Shown here: one piece after another, positions 24,757 through 37,100 of the stretch | How the letters are laid out: every line of letters starts with the position of its first letter | Numbering within the stretch: the first letter of the stretch is position 1 | Source: Liolophura sinensis | Lineage: Eukaryota > Mollusca > Polyplacophora > Chitonida > Chitonidae | DNA: 64,000 nt | Direction: 5' to 3' | Assembly (NCBI RefSeq): GCF_032854445.1 | Contig: NC_088295.1 | Span: 11,829,385-11,893,384 of the forward strand | Notes under the pieces: model-generated | What the model saw: the letters and a program-made list of their open reading frames with translations, nothing else | What the model was told of the DNA's origin: nothing | The model's database searches: none | Made by a program: the position numbers and the translations under genes

Positions 24757-27700
24757 TTACTTGGCTGGCCATCCAGACTTTCCTTTGGGTATTCTACTCC
24801 CTCCAGAGCGATTTCTCTTCCTGTCAGTATTTCTGTAACTGTTGACACTGCCATCAATATAAGCACCGGGGTTTCCATATCCTGTGAATCCACCCGTCCT
24901 GCTGTCTATCCCAAGTTGTCTGCGGTCAGATCCGCCAACCCCGCGCCCATACCCCATACCAGCATCATTCATGCCAACAAATCGCCTGTCCATTCCATAA
25001 TGCCCTGCATACCCACGGCCTATCCCCATGCGTTTGGCCAATCCACTCTCCAGACCCATACGACTGTGCAAGTCATATAAATAATTATCAAGGCCAAAGT
25101 CTCCATTATAGAACCCATACTCATCAAAAAGAGGGTGGAACTGATCTCCTTGGTAACGACCTACATTTCCAAATCCAGAAGTGTCAATGTCAAGCAGTGA
25201 ACGTATTTGGTTAGGGTAGCGACCTCCTCCATACTGCCTACTGTAATAACCAGCATAGTTTGGTCTGCCACCACCAGACTTCATACCACCTCCAGGCTTG
25301 CCTCCAGAAATAGCTGGTCTTGTTACCAATGACTTCTTTGTAGAATTTGCTGAAGAGAATTCAGTGGTCCATTATTTGGTTTTAGTTCAGATAGAGAAGA
25401 AAAAGAAATATTGATGGAAATCCTATGAAGATCAAACTTAGAGAGCTCGCACATGAGACACATGGATTATATACACACAGAATCAATGGTGGAATATCCC
25501 CCATATGCTATTCTGCGCTATACGTGTGTAAACCTTTACTCAAAAAATGCATTACTTTTAGAGAAACCACTGCCAACACTTTGTTCAATACTTATTCTGC
25601 TTATACACAATACACTACGTCAGCAATTCAGTAATTTATGGTACTTAATATGGACATATCCAATCAAGGAGGGAATAGTATTTTTTAAGATACCACCCCT
25701 AACATTTTGTTTATCATTACTTTCCCTATTATTGGACGCCAACGCCGACACTCAGGGTATGACATAAGCTACGCCTGTACTTTATACAGGTGAGCTAACA
25801 AACAAGCGAATTCAGAGAATTCATATCCCATTCCACATATACAGAAAAAGTATGAACCAAGCAAGACTTTGACCTTGATCTTAATATGAATCTTGAAACT
25901 TTCATTCAAAAATCTTATCAAAATTGGACAATATTTGAAAATTGTAAATGCATGAATCTTTGCCTTGGGATACAAACCTTTAGAGTGTTGTTTCCTGGAC
26001 TCCAGTTTTTCCTTTGATGTGTATGTGCCAAGCTTTAAAGTTTTCCCATCCAGCTCTTCTGACTGTCTATCTCTGATTAATTCCACAACTTCTTTTTTCG
26101 TGGCAAAATTAATAAATGCAAATCTGCAATATCAGACAAATATTTGTACAGGCAAGTGCACTGGAACAACATGAACAAGTAAAAATCAAAGGTCTAATTT
26201 TAACGTAAATGAATCTTGTGACTAGTGGATTATGGTGAGAGTCTACCTGTAGTCAAGTTTTTCCAATCTGTATGCTACGTATGTATGTATGGGTCCAAAA
26301 TCTGTGTGCCAGCTAATCTCATCACACCTGTATTTCTCTGACCATCCCTCACTTTTTTGCAGAACCTTTCACTTGATCTACTTCATACTTAGTGAATGTA
26401 TTCCTGTGCTTAGAACTCAATGAAGGTCCAAGTGATAAATAGCTTTTCCAGAAACTGGACATACTGGAAAAGATATTTCTTCCACTGCTTGAACGGTTCA
26501 TACAGTACGCCTGCCATATCATTTACAGTTTATGTAGCCTGCAGATGCACGGCCAGGGTATTCCTCGTTCAGGTTGTAGAGTCCAGTCTGGGGTTGTGCT
26601 GGTGATGTTGACTCTCATTAAGTATTTACAAAATTACAAGAGGATTGTTGTACAATTGGATTCGTGCTCAATTCTGAAACATATGGAAATAAATCTAAGC
26701 ACCACTGACACTTATCTAGGCATTCGACTGTCACTGAATTTTATGCTTCGGTTTTGCGGTGGTGACTTCTGAGATGAGAGCAGAGCTGACCTAGTTATCA
26801 CGGATGTCAGAGAAAGCACATCTGCCTGAACACAGTGTGAATAATTTTACTGTATTTCATAACAGAAAACATAAAAAAATCCTCTCTTGTATGCAAGAAA
26901 GACACAGGAGCAAAATTAAAATTCATCAATACTCATAAACTTAGAGAGAAAAAGATTATATCATAAGATTTAATTAATTTCAAGCATTGTCCAGTGTGAT
27001 GCCTTCTTCTCATTCCCATCAACCCTCTGCATCCCTAATGAATTTTTACTGGCTCTGATATTTGTTATTTAGAAACTGCGGACTAAACGAAAAATGAACA
27101 ATAAAAAATTTACTTGTATAATTTGAACAGCGTGTCTAAGTAGGCCTAGGGTCTACTGGGAAGATGAATGTGGTTTGGGTTGAGATGGAATGCTACTGTC
27201 TGACATAATTTGTGATACCAGCATTGAATATTACAGCTTGTAAATCAACTAATTTTACCTCTGTGGTGTTCTGTAAAAGATACAGACCTGTCCCACAACA
27301 CTGTGAGAAATGGCCCCTCTGCTATACGTAACTAAAGCGATGTAAACGATCTCAAAATGATGTCTTATGCAGTAGTTCTGTGTTATCATACCTCACTTCA
27401 TGCAGTGAATGGGTAAAGGCTACGTCACAGCTTTGGCCGCATAATCTGATAGCAACATGTTTGTTTGGATAAAATTCTCAAGATGTCTGCCTCAATCCAC
27501 ACCAGCCGTCTGTGCAGTACTGACATTTTGTTCTTCATGTTTTTCTTTGAAATCTCATTAAAATATTGAAGTATGATACTTTTAAGAAAGCTTGAGAATC
27601 CTGATTTCGATTGAAATATGAATTAGCCAGATGCTGTCTTGTCCTTTAAACAGGCATTGCCTTCCACTTCGTGGGTTTGTACACATATCCTTCATCCAGG

Positions 27701-30700
27701 AGATCTTCAAAATGACATTGTGACAGTTGCAGTTTTGGACAAAGGTTTTCAACATGTACTAGACTAATTTATTAAAGCAAGCTTTCTGGAAGTACTGCTT
27801 ATGCAAATCTGTCTGAACATTAGACGCTAAGCCGAATTCCACAATACAAAGAGAAAGCCCACGATCCAAAAATGAATGATATGGCCCACAACTTGTATTT
27901 AATTTGTAACTTTGTTACATGTTTTCTCTAATAAATTCAAACTGTGTTTAGACACATGAAGACAATTTTACATATACTGATAAACTAAATGTACAAAAAC
28001 TTACCCCCTATTTTTACCATTTTTCTTTGGTAGGCGAATTTCTTTGGCTTTTGGATAGAGACTTCGCAACTGTTCTTCAGTAGCTGTTTTTGATAAATTT
28101 CTAATAAATAATATACACTCATCAGCTGAAATTAAGGAAACAGAAAATAACACTTGAGAACCTCCACATACAATCAGCAGGTTAAAGATTTAAATGAATA
28201 CTTATGTGTTATTCAAATTCAAATACATGCAGGCATCAGATGATGTAAAATAATACAATTTGAAGATTTTAGCGTAAAGTACAAAAGTACATACTTACGG
28301 GCGTAAAGACGATCATTAGCGTTATCTCGTACCCTCTCCACCATTATCTCCTTCCCATTCAAAAGTTTGCCAGACAGCACCAGTGCTTTTTCTCGGTCAT
28401 CTGTTTTTTCCAGCTCTAGCTGCCCTAACCTGGTGGATGTGAATACACCAATGTTCAAGTTAAAAGTTTACCAGACAGCACCAGTGCTTTTTCTCGGTCA
28501 TCTGTTTTTTCCAGCTCTAGCTGCCCTAACCTGGTGGATGTGAATACACCAATGTTCAAGTTAAAAGTTTGCCAGACAGCGCCAGCGCTTTTTCTCGGTC
28601 ATCTGTTTTTTTCAGATCCAACTGCCCTAATCTGGTGGACGTGAATACACCGACGTTCAAGCCAAAAGTTTGCCAGACAGCGCCAGCGCTTTTTCTCGGT
28701 CATCTGTTTTTTTCCGATCTAGCTGCCCTAACCTGGTGGACGTGAATACACCAATGTTCAAGTTTAAAGTTTGCCAGACAGCGCCAGTGCTTTTTCTCGG
28801 TCATCTGTTTTTTTTCAGTTCTAGCTCCCCTAACCTGGTGGACATGAATACACCAATGTTCAAGTTAAAAGAAAACATTTCTTGACTGATGTTTAATACC
28901 ATACTGAAAAATTTTGCATGGACGAAACCAGCGTGCCTGGCAAGTTACGGATGAACTTCCCCACACCGTATTAGTGGAACAACAGTTATCTTCAATGAAC
29001 ATTAGAAAGCACACACGGCCATAAGAACGTCCTCGAGTACCCATTTATGGATACAAATATGCATACCTGCTCCAATCTTGGGCACATGTAGTCTATGCAC
29101 ATAAAAGTATCACAAACATTTTATCAGTTTTAGAATTAGCTATTACAGGCAACAATTCTGATTCCTCATGACAGTTTATACAGGTTTATTAACTGATGTC
29201 TCTGTACAATTAAAACTTTTGAGTGTGAAAAAATTTTATGCGTGTAAATTATTTGACTTTGAGTGTTTTGTACAATTCATTTGTTTCCTCTCTTTTAGGC
29301 CATCCTTGCAGGAACTTTGCATCTTCTTAAAAGAATTTTCTCTTAAATTTTTTTTCCAGAATATATCGGAACAAAGACATCCTCCTAATCCAATAATCAT
29401 GGTAAGAAAAGTCAATTTTCATTACGTACCTGATCCAAATTGGTTCTGTTGACAATTTTATGTCCTTAACATTCACATCATTGTCTTCCATGAGATTTCT
29501 TAGTGAGACTGATGAATCCAGCAAGTCACTTGAAGTACATTGCGCAAACACATTCACCAGAACTGAAATGAAAAAAATGGTTAACACAGACACTTCAAAA
29601 CCTAGTGCCAAAGTATGTTTCGATTTGCCATGAAAACTTTTGAATAAGCATTTACTACAAATTAAATATTTACATCACCCCAGTAATCTGAAAAAAAGAA
29701 ACCTGATCAATTAAGATTACGACGGCTGCAAATACCCAGACGATTCAAAGTAGAAATGACTAGCCCTCTTTCCAATAATGTTCTACAATGGCTTTGGTTA
29801 ATTGTTACTCACCAGGTTTTTTAGGCTTAGCCTTTATTTTGTTCTTGGTTGTGTCATCTGTTTTGTCTTTCTCAGTATCAGAATCTTCCTCCTCTGGAAA
29901 TGTAACCATAAAGATTTATTTGTTATAAAATTATAGCAAAAGCTAACGAATATGAAAAAGCAACAATGTTGGACATTTCCACATTTGTTTTCTCTGTATG
30001 TAGAGAAAGTGAAGCGTGCGCTGTTAACTGTCTAGACATATCTTCATCCGTTAACAGTAAGTGAACGCGTGCATATGCATATGCTTTTCTTTAATCAACT
30101 GCCTGAACATTTCCTACTTTCTCTAGTTGCGTGGACTGTTCCTTTACAAGTGAAGCTTGCCTGAACATTTCCTACTTTCTCTAGCTGCAAGGACTGTTCC
30201 TTTACAAGTGAAGCTTGCCTGAACATTTCCTACTTTCTCTAGCTGCAAGGACTGTTCCTTTACAAGTGAAGCTTGCCTGAACATTTCCTACTTTCTCTAG
30301 CTGCAAGGACTGTTCCTTTACAAGTGAAGCTTGCCTGAACATTTCCCACTTTCTCTAGTTGCGTGGACTGTTCCTTTACAAGTGAAGCTTGCCTGAACAT
30401 TTCCTACTTTCTCTAGTTGCGTGGACTGTTCCTTTACAAGTGAAGCTTGCCTGAACATTTCCCACTTTCTCTAGCTGCAAGGACTGTTCCTTTTACAAGT
30501 GAAGCTTGCCTGAACATTTCCTACTTTCTCTAGCTGCGTGGACTGTTCCTTTACAAGTGAAGCTTGCCTTGACATTTCTCAATGTGTTTCCAGTGTGTGC
30601 AAGAACAGCTCTCACAAAGTTGCATCATACCAGACACATATTACAATGTTTTTCCTGAACTGGACGTATGAAATCAAGCACAGTGGTATCAAGTAGGGCA

Positions 30701-33338
30701 ATGGTTTGATAAGGAATAACAAGGCATTCAGACAATACCAGTAACTCGCCTGACTGAGCAGTTCGTAAAGCTGGATTACGTTCAGGTCATGTGATACTTT
30801 CAAATATTGACCTCTAAACCAAAATAAAACAGAATGATTGACACTGTCATGTAGACACATACACTATTCTCTATTACATTGTGCTAACACCTTGCCATTA
30901 AATCAACAAGAAAGGCCATTTTTATTATACTGTCAGAACTATGACTGTTTACCATATGCGTAAGGATTGGGCAGTGACCTTGTACATTATGGAGTTCATC
31001 ATCACAATGACTGTGGTAGTAACTGTGGGCAGTTTATACACAAATTTACCGCAGCAGTTTCTGATATGCAAATCACGAACTGCATTTGGCAGTCAATGTA
31101 CTATCGGAGGCAACTGCAACAAGTTAAAAATCTTTCTTGGTCTTTGATATGCCAATCAATACAGATGACTGGCTATCTGTGTACTTAAAGTGGCCACTGC
31201 AACCCTATCATTGGCCAAAAGTTTTAACCAAACTGGACACTACAACCTCCAAGGGAGCTAAAAAGGCATATCCAACTGATTTATCGCTCTCCACTCACCA
31301 TCTGTGTCATCCTCCTCTTCTTGGCCCTCATCATCACTGTCCCCATCACTTAATGCTGGCTTATTGGACTCCGGAGAACTCTCTTAAAGACAAAAAAATA
31401 AATACCGTAACAGCAAACCTCAAACCTAGATGTACAGCACACAACAATCTAATTCACTCGCAATTCCTGACAAAGCTGGAAGCAAACCTATGGAATATTG
31501 ACTCTCAACAAAAAGGAAGTATATATATAATGCTGTTGACGTATACCTTTGCTGTCTCCTTCTTCTATGAGGTCAGGGTTACCTGATTCGTTGGTCTGTG
31601 AAACATTCTCATCACCAGGCAGCTCCTCAGAGACCTGTAAATATATGTACACATATCTGCAAAATACCCCCATCCTTATTAGTAAGCAATGATTACACAT
31701 ATGTATGCCACTTTCTAGAGGCATCAGCAAAATTGTCATTAAAACACTTGGTTTTCATACAATTCTTCATATGCAATAATCTTCTGTTTAATAGCCATTT
31801 ACATTCAAATCACTTTTTAACTAGCTTATATATTTGTTTTATGCCATACTCAAGAATTATGGTGGATAGAAACCAGCATAGCCCGGGGGAAACCCAGGAC
31901 CACTCAATGGTTGCTGGTCAATATTGCTACCTGCGACAAAAGTCGGCCTAAATAAGGGGAAGGACATTCAATGACAGGTACTAATGGGCATATCCAGAGC
32001 ACCATCTAGTGCCAAGACTGTACCAAGGCTGACTGTTTGGTTCAGAACAGACATGCAATACTGATGACAGAACGATGAGTTGTATATAAAAAATTCTGAT
32101 AGGTTATACCTGCTAATACTAGCCTCTTAGTTTACTATCCTCACCTTTGAAACTAATTAACTCGCTGCGTGATGGTCACATTGACTGCTGGATCTTCGGC
32201 GGTACCAAGTGCCTCGTCAATGACAGCCATTTTGAAGTCTCACATGAGCTTCTTCTGGGTTTGAAATGCAACTGAGCTTTGGTATTGAAATCCTCAAAAA
32301 ACTATCATATTCTGATTGCCTTCTGCTAGAACAACTTCAACTTTCTTAATTCAATTCAAAAAGGTATAAAAAAAGAATTTTTGTATTTTTAGTGAAGGTA
32401 AATTTGTGTGCCGTAAGTGCGGACGTCATTGAGATTGGCTCCTTTCAGTTGGATTGTGCAGATGGCTGGCGATTTGTTTGAGAGTCGGCGCTGGACTCTG
32501 TGTTACGATGAAAGTCAGAATTTTAAAACAGCACACTAAGTCCATCTAGACGGACTTACCAGTACTGGTATTCATTTTTGTGAAAGGATCCTTTGTTTAT
32601 GTTCTTTTTTTAAGACGATGTATTACATTACAAAGGATAACTAAGTCCATTCAGCTGACAAAGATAATGCACCTGTTTTACAGTCAATGGAATATTTTTC
32701 ATATGGTGTGAAAAAAATAAACTGAGTGAGGTACTCCAAGGAAAAATGTTAACCTTTAACATCCCCGACTGTTGTGCTGACAGGATAAATTTTAACACAC
32801 AATTAAGAAATTTAGTGAATCCGAATGTTATAATCAATTGATACAGCCAGATCTGGTTCAGCAGTGCAATGTTTTTAGGTTGACCTGAATATTACATAGA
32901 TCACACTCCCTCAGAATACTGAATAGGAAGAATGATCCAGCCTCTGTCATGACCACACTTTGAACCAACTCATAGTTCTATCTGAAAGATGTACAGCCAG
33001 CCCGGAAAAGATAATATTGAACAATGTAAAGTATATTAAGAATATCAGGTCAGCTCTGAGAATTATGAGAAGAAAAGCTAAAAAGATAGCTTAGAAATGT
33101 TTTAATTTTGTGCAACTTGAACTTATCCATCAATCAAGTTACTATTAAATGTGATTATCCCCCTTTGAAATTTCAGTTGAGATGCGCGAGAACGCCTGTC
33201 GGCCAACAAGTTTACGTGAAAACTAAACCAGTCCACCCCTCATATCGAGTATGTAATGGACCTTGAATGCTTCGTCAACCACTGCTTTTAATTTCTTACC
33301 CGTTCCTCTGACATGTTTTCATCCTTTGTTAACGACAT
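24757..33338 (-). CDS. G3: nucleolin-like protein with two RRMs and a long Gly/Arg/Tyr-rich tail
   Basis: Nine exons in transcript order: 33338-33300, 31634-31547, 31382-31299, 29893-29813, 29562-29430, 28429-28299, 28125-28005, 26123-25978 and 25349-24757. Total 1416 nt, 471 aa, phases consistent. The start is MSLTKDENMSEER. Residues 14-97 are acidic (SDGDSDDEGQEEEDDTDGEE) and end in a basic stretch (KNKIKAKPKKP). RRM1 (98-185) is weakly conserved but retains 'EDNDVNVKDI' and the W-intron junction. RRM2 (186-274) has CILFIRNL and FAFINF with the 'KEVVELIRDRQ..L.GKTL' second half. The 197-aa tail has Gly, Arg, Tyr and Met and contains QIRSLLD, shared with G4. RRM3 is absent: only about 630 bp separate RRM2 from the tail exon and no RRM frame is there. 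The RRM1 second-half exon lies at the edge of a 101-bp array that repeats its acceptor. Probably a nuclear or nucleolar RNA-binding protein. Confidence 0.88.
25445..25790. repeat. Dispersed repeat copy, same family as 57605-58500
   Basis: It contains 'ggtggaatatcccccatatg', 'ctattctgcgctatacgtgt', 'acacaatacactacgtcagc', 'aattcagtaatttatggtac' and 'gataccacccctaacatttt', in the same order as units of the tandem array at 57605-58500. It ends in 'cgccgacactcagggtatga'. It occupies the intron between G3 RRM2 and the tail exon, where RRM3 sits in G2 and G4. It is non-coding and looks like a short non-autonomous element. Confidence 0.65.
28361..28865. repeat. Five tandem 101-bp copies of a splice acceptor plus partial RRM1 exon of G3
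   Basis: Unit starts are 28361, 28462, 28563, 28664 and 28765, an exact 101-bp period. On the minus strand each unit holds intron sequence, the acceptor 'catccaccag' and the first 60-70 nt of the exon (LGQLELEKTDDREKALVLSG in units 1 and 2). Only unit 1 continues into the full exon (28429-28299). Units 3-5 have 5-15 differences each; unit 2 is almost identical to unit 1, so the array is partly recent. All five keep AG at the acceptor. Splicing into an upstream unit would reach a stop soon after '..SGKLL'. In unit 2 one change creates 'TCTGGTAAAC', a donor-like site that could define a small cassette exon. Confidence 0.92.
30101..30565. repeat. 58-bp minisatellite, eight copies, in a G3 intron
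   Basis: Units begin 'gcctgaacatttcctacttt' and end 'cctttacaagtgaagctt'. They start every 58 bp from 30101, with one extra T before the last unit, and a partial ninth begins at 30566. Two variants differ in the middle ('agttgcgtgg' against 'agctgcaagg') and are interleaved, as expected from unequal exchange or conversion. The array lies between acidic exons 29813-29893 and 31299-31382. Confidence 0.92.
31833..31945 (-). repeat. SINE family A fragment in G3 intron 1
   Basis: A reversed fragment with 'tatgccatactcaagaatta', 'agcccgggggaaacccagga' and 'ccactcaatggttgctggtc', matching the 3' half of family A. The remainder of this 1.7-kb intron (31635-33299) is AT-rich and shows no other structure. 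Confidence 0.6.
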
Positions 33339-34111
33339 CTTCTCACTTTCACAGCGAATGACATAAGAATTCGCACGTGTTTAGTTCCTACTTTAAAAAA
33401 ATCACAACCTGTAAATGTTTCTAAAAAGACATAGTAAAAACGAAATGGGCACAGGGAATATCATCTGTGTGACGATTTAATCGATTCTTCTCCGGCCATT
33501 CAACAGTGCTATTTATGTTTGAATTTCAATGATGGGATAGGGCTAGCATACAGCCCTCTTACTATCAATTTAAATCTCCGAAGTAGATTTACCCTTAATA
33601 TTCATTTAAAAGTAAAGATCTATAAATGTAGGTCTACAATAGAATGTGGAAAGATTACTTGGTGTTTGGGTGACAAAACTTCTGTAATGAATGGCACAAT
33701 TTTTTCCTTTTTTTTTTTTTTTTTTGATTAATAAACCAGTAAACGTTTGTTTCAGTGCTTGGACGCCAAGATTGAATATTGCTAAATTTTAGCATAACAG
33801 AATGGGCAACAATATAATTATTTTAATTTAAATTTACTCACAATTAATACAGTTGTGTGCAATTGTATTTATAGTTTACAGTTTCATAAAAAAACATGGT
33901 CCACAGTTCAATATGTATTCCGTTAATGTCGTAATTTATTATTTTTTTGAGACCTTTTTGAGGTTCGGAATTTTAATGCATCGTTCTAAACCGAGGCTCT
34001 TGACCGCAGTCGGAGTGGATTGGGGCGACAGAAGGCAGACCGGTTCTTTGTTTAAGATTTTGAGTGATTTACGTTCGCTTTTGCTCTTCGACTCTAACAT
34101 CAGTATCCAAA
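33339..34111. promoter_or_regulatory. Shared divergent promoter region of G3 and G4
   Basis: Only 773 bp separate the G3 start codon (33338, minus) from the G4 start codon (34112, plus), so both promoters must lie here. A canonical E-box CACGTG is at 33374-33379, 36 bp upstream of the G3 ATG. There is an uninterrupted T tract at about 33708-33725. The 100 bp before the G4 start is pyrimidine-rich in part ('ttcgcttttgctcttcgact'). No TATA box is obvious near either start. The divergent arrangement repeats that of G1/G2. Confidence 0.6.
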
Positions 34112-37100
34112 ATGCCCAAAGGTGCAGCTCAAGCAAGAAAGAAGAAGACAAAGCCTGTAGGTTTTCTGAGGTTCTAAGAAAGTATGGCTGGGTTTCATCC
34201 GGGCACTTCCTGATGTTCCCTTTGTTATGTTAAATGCTTGGGCTTTAGGCTTATCGACTTAGATTTTTTAGATCAGGTATACGAAATATAGTTGCCTGTT
34301 TACATGATATTTACTTTTCTGTATTTGCTTGATATGAGGGTTAGTAATCAGTATTGTTTTCTAACTTACATTTTTGAATTTTTGGGGCATATTGGCTTAG
34401 CTTGCATTTGGGCCTATGTAGGCCTATTGTAAGTTGCCGCCCAAAAGCCTGTCCACCTGACTATTTGGACAATCATCATTTACACTAAGTATGTTACCTT
34501 ACTCGAATGATCATGTACCTTGAAATTGAGTTCCTATCATTTGAGATCGGAAGCTTGGTAACAAATGGTGTGGGTGAAGAAAACGGTCCTCCTAATGTTA
34601 TTGCGTAGGAAAATGCAGCTGTTGGTGAGACTAGGGTTATATATACATGTAACTTTCTACCTCACTACTTGCGTCAATTTATTCATGCTTAGCTGAATGA
34701 GGTTGGCCAAATATGGAGGAGACCCTTCACAGATGTAGTTCCCGTGACAAAAGCATGTGATTCATGCACAATGTTTTAGCTGTAAAAAATTTGAGGACAC
34801 ATACTTCATAAAATATGTAAATGTAATCTTTTTTCAGCCTTCATGGGGATCCAATTGACCTGAACGTTTATGCACATTGGTATATGCTGTGTTCATGGGT
34901 TATGTTTTGATGCAATAAACATACTTTTGTTGATGATTTACATTATTTTATTTTCATGCAGGGCTTCTTCAAGAAACAACATCAAGATTTATTTATTAGT
35001 AAAAACCTAAGAAGTACTGATCCTTCAAAAATATCATATGTGAATGATAAAATTTCAGCTGAATTCTCTCACTTTTGTATACCTTGAAATATGTAATGTT
35101 ATACATGGACAAGTATCAATGGAAAGATGGCACTGGAAAGCTGCCAATACAGCTGAAATCATCAATCAACAGGTGGAAATGAGATCCTGTCAAGATTATA
35201 CTTTCTTTGCAGTTGAAAGAATTGACCATAAGTGGAGCCTGCATGTGTTGAGAGAAGCAGTGCCTTTTGTTGTAGCATCACAATTCAAGCTTGTGATGTG
35301 TGTGCAGCCTTGTCTGGATTCAAAGCTGCATTGCTAATGCTGCATGTTTGTAGACGACAGGACAATTTTCTTCTTTCTGATGATAACGTTGTCACCTGCC
35401 TTCAGAGGTGATAATAAGTTCAGAGATACCAGTATTGTTTGACGTTTTCTACCTACATGCTGTGGTAAATACCATGTTGTGATTTGGCGTTTGTTGCTAT
35501 CATATATTGAAAATGGCATGGTAGGAACTTAATTAAAAGCACAAGAAGAAAAGTGATTTATAGATGCATTTGACAAGTGTTGATGAGTCTACTACAGTCA
35601 GTTGAGAAAGCTTGCCTCTCAGAGCTGATGTGTTATAATTGAGCCGTCATAGAGCAAAACACATTGCAAGGTGAGAGGCCTTATGTGCATGGAAATGTTG
35701 TAGTGTAGAATTAGGTATGTGCCATCTCTGTAAAGTCCACCAGCAGATTGAGGATGTGGCTATTTGTGGGGTGGTATCTGGAGGATGGCTACGGACTTGA
35801 TGTGCAGTGGACAAACACATAGGTAAAGATGTACCCTTGCCATTGTTCACAAAGGAATCTACTGTTTTCCATTTTAACAGCTTAATGTTTTCTGAAAAAC
35901 AAGTGTTATGCTTTGTATTTAAAGACTTTAATTCTTCAACTTTTTGTATACAGAAATCTGCGAATAACCTGTTTGATCCATTGTTGATAGAAATTGGCAT
36001 TTGGCTTGTCCAAATAGCATAAAACGTACAGTGTAGTACAGTGTAGCTTTGCCTTGCAAGGTTTCAGTAATGGTGCATTCTTTCATCTTTGGAGGCTTTA
36101 GGACACAAAAGATCACCTCGCCATTTATTTTCTCTCACAACTTCTTGTTTTCCATTTTTACTTCATTATAAAAGAATGGTGTACACATAAGTGTTCCATA
36201 AGTAAGAAAACATGGATGAAACATGGAAAAATTTCAGCATGATAAATTAAAAGTAAGGTAAATTGACCACTTAATTCATGGACATGATTATTTTGTGATA
36301 ACAATAGGTACCATAAAATCTAAATGTGTTTCCTAAGTTACCCTCCAAGGAGTGTATGTAAGCAATGTTACACTGTATGCCTGACAGGTGGTTATTTGCT
36401 ATCTACAAGAAGGTTGGAGAATTACAGCATATAATAAAGAATTCTATATTGTGAAATAAACTTGTTTTATTGTTCACATTTTTACTGAACTATTGGGATC
36501 CTATTTGGATTAAGTGTGTGTATTATTATGTGTGCTTATATTGATTTAAGAAATATTAGCAGTGGATAGCATTCATTTATGTAAAGCATTTTGTTACATT
36601 GGTTGCAGCATCTGTGTGATACAGTTAGACTGCAGAAAAGGTGATAATAAAGCTCATGCAAGTGACTTAAACCCTCTTTTGCTGTTGTTGTAGATTATGG
36701 CTTACCAGCCACAGTTGCCTATATTATCCTGGCATGTTATAGCAGAATTAAAGGTGCTTTTGATTTGTGCCTCCGCACTCTGTTGTTATGTGGTGCACAA
36801 GACTGCAGAATCTGTGGGGATACATGTATTGCAGTACCCCAAGACATTTTCAGCGAATGGGTCTTGCATGGACTTCCAGAGGTCCATAGTATTGAATCTC
36901 TTGACTACAGTGGAATTAACACCAACAATATGAAGATAATCCCAAGGCTTGACCAGTGCAAAGCAAGGAGAATGGAGGACCTGGAAACAACATTGTGATG
37001 TTGGTGAACCTTATGCAGTGTGCAGATTGTCTTTTGAAACCCAAGTCATCAATCTAATACAAGTGTCATGTTGGCCATGGATTACGGCGAATATGCACAT

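Noticed and set aside
30101-30565. Regular repeats that could suggest a CRISPR array (also 28361, 60222 and 63090)
   Set aside because: Units are directly head-to-tail with no unique spacers, and the locus is a eukaryotic intron.
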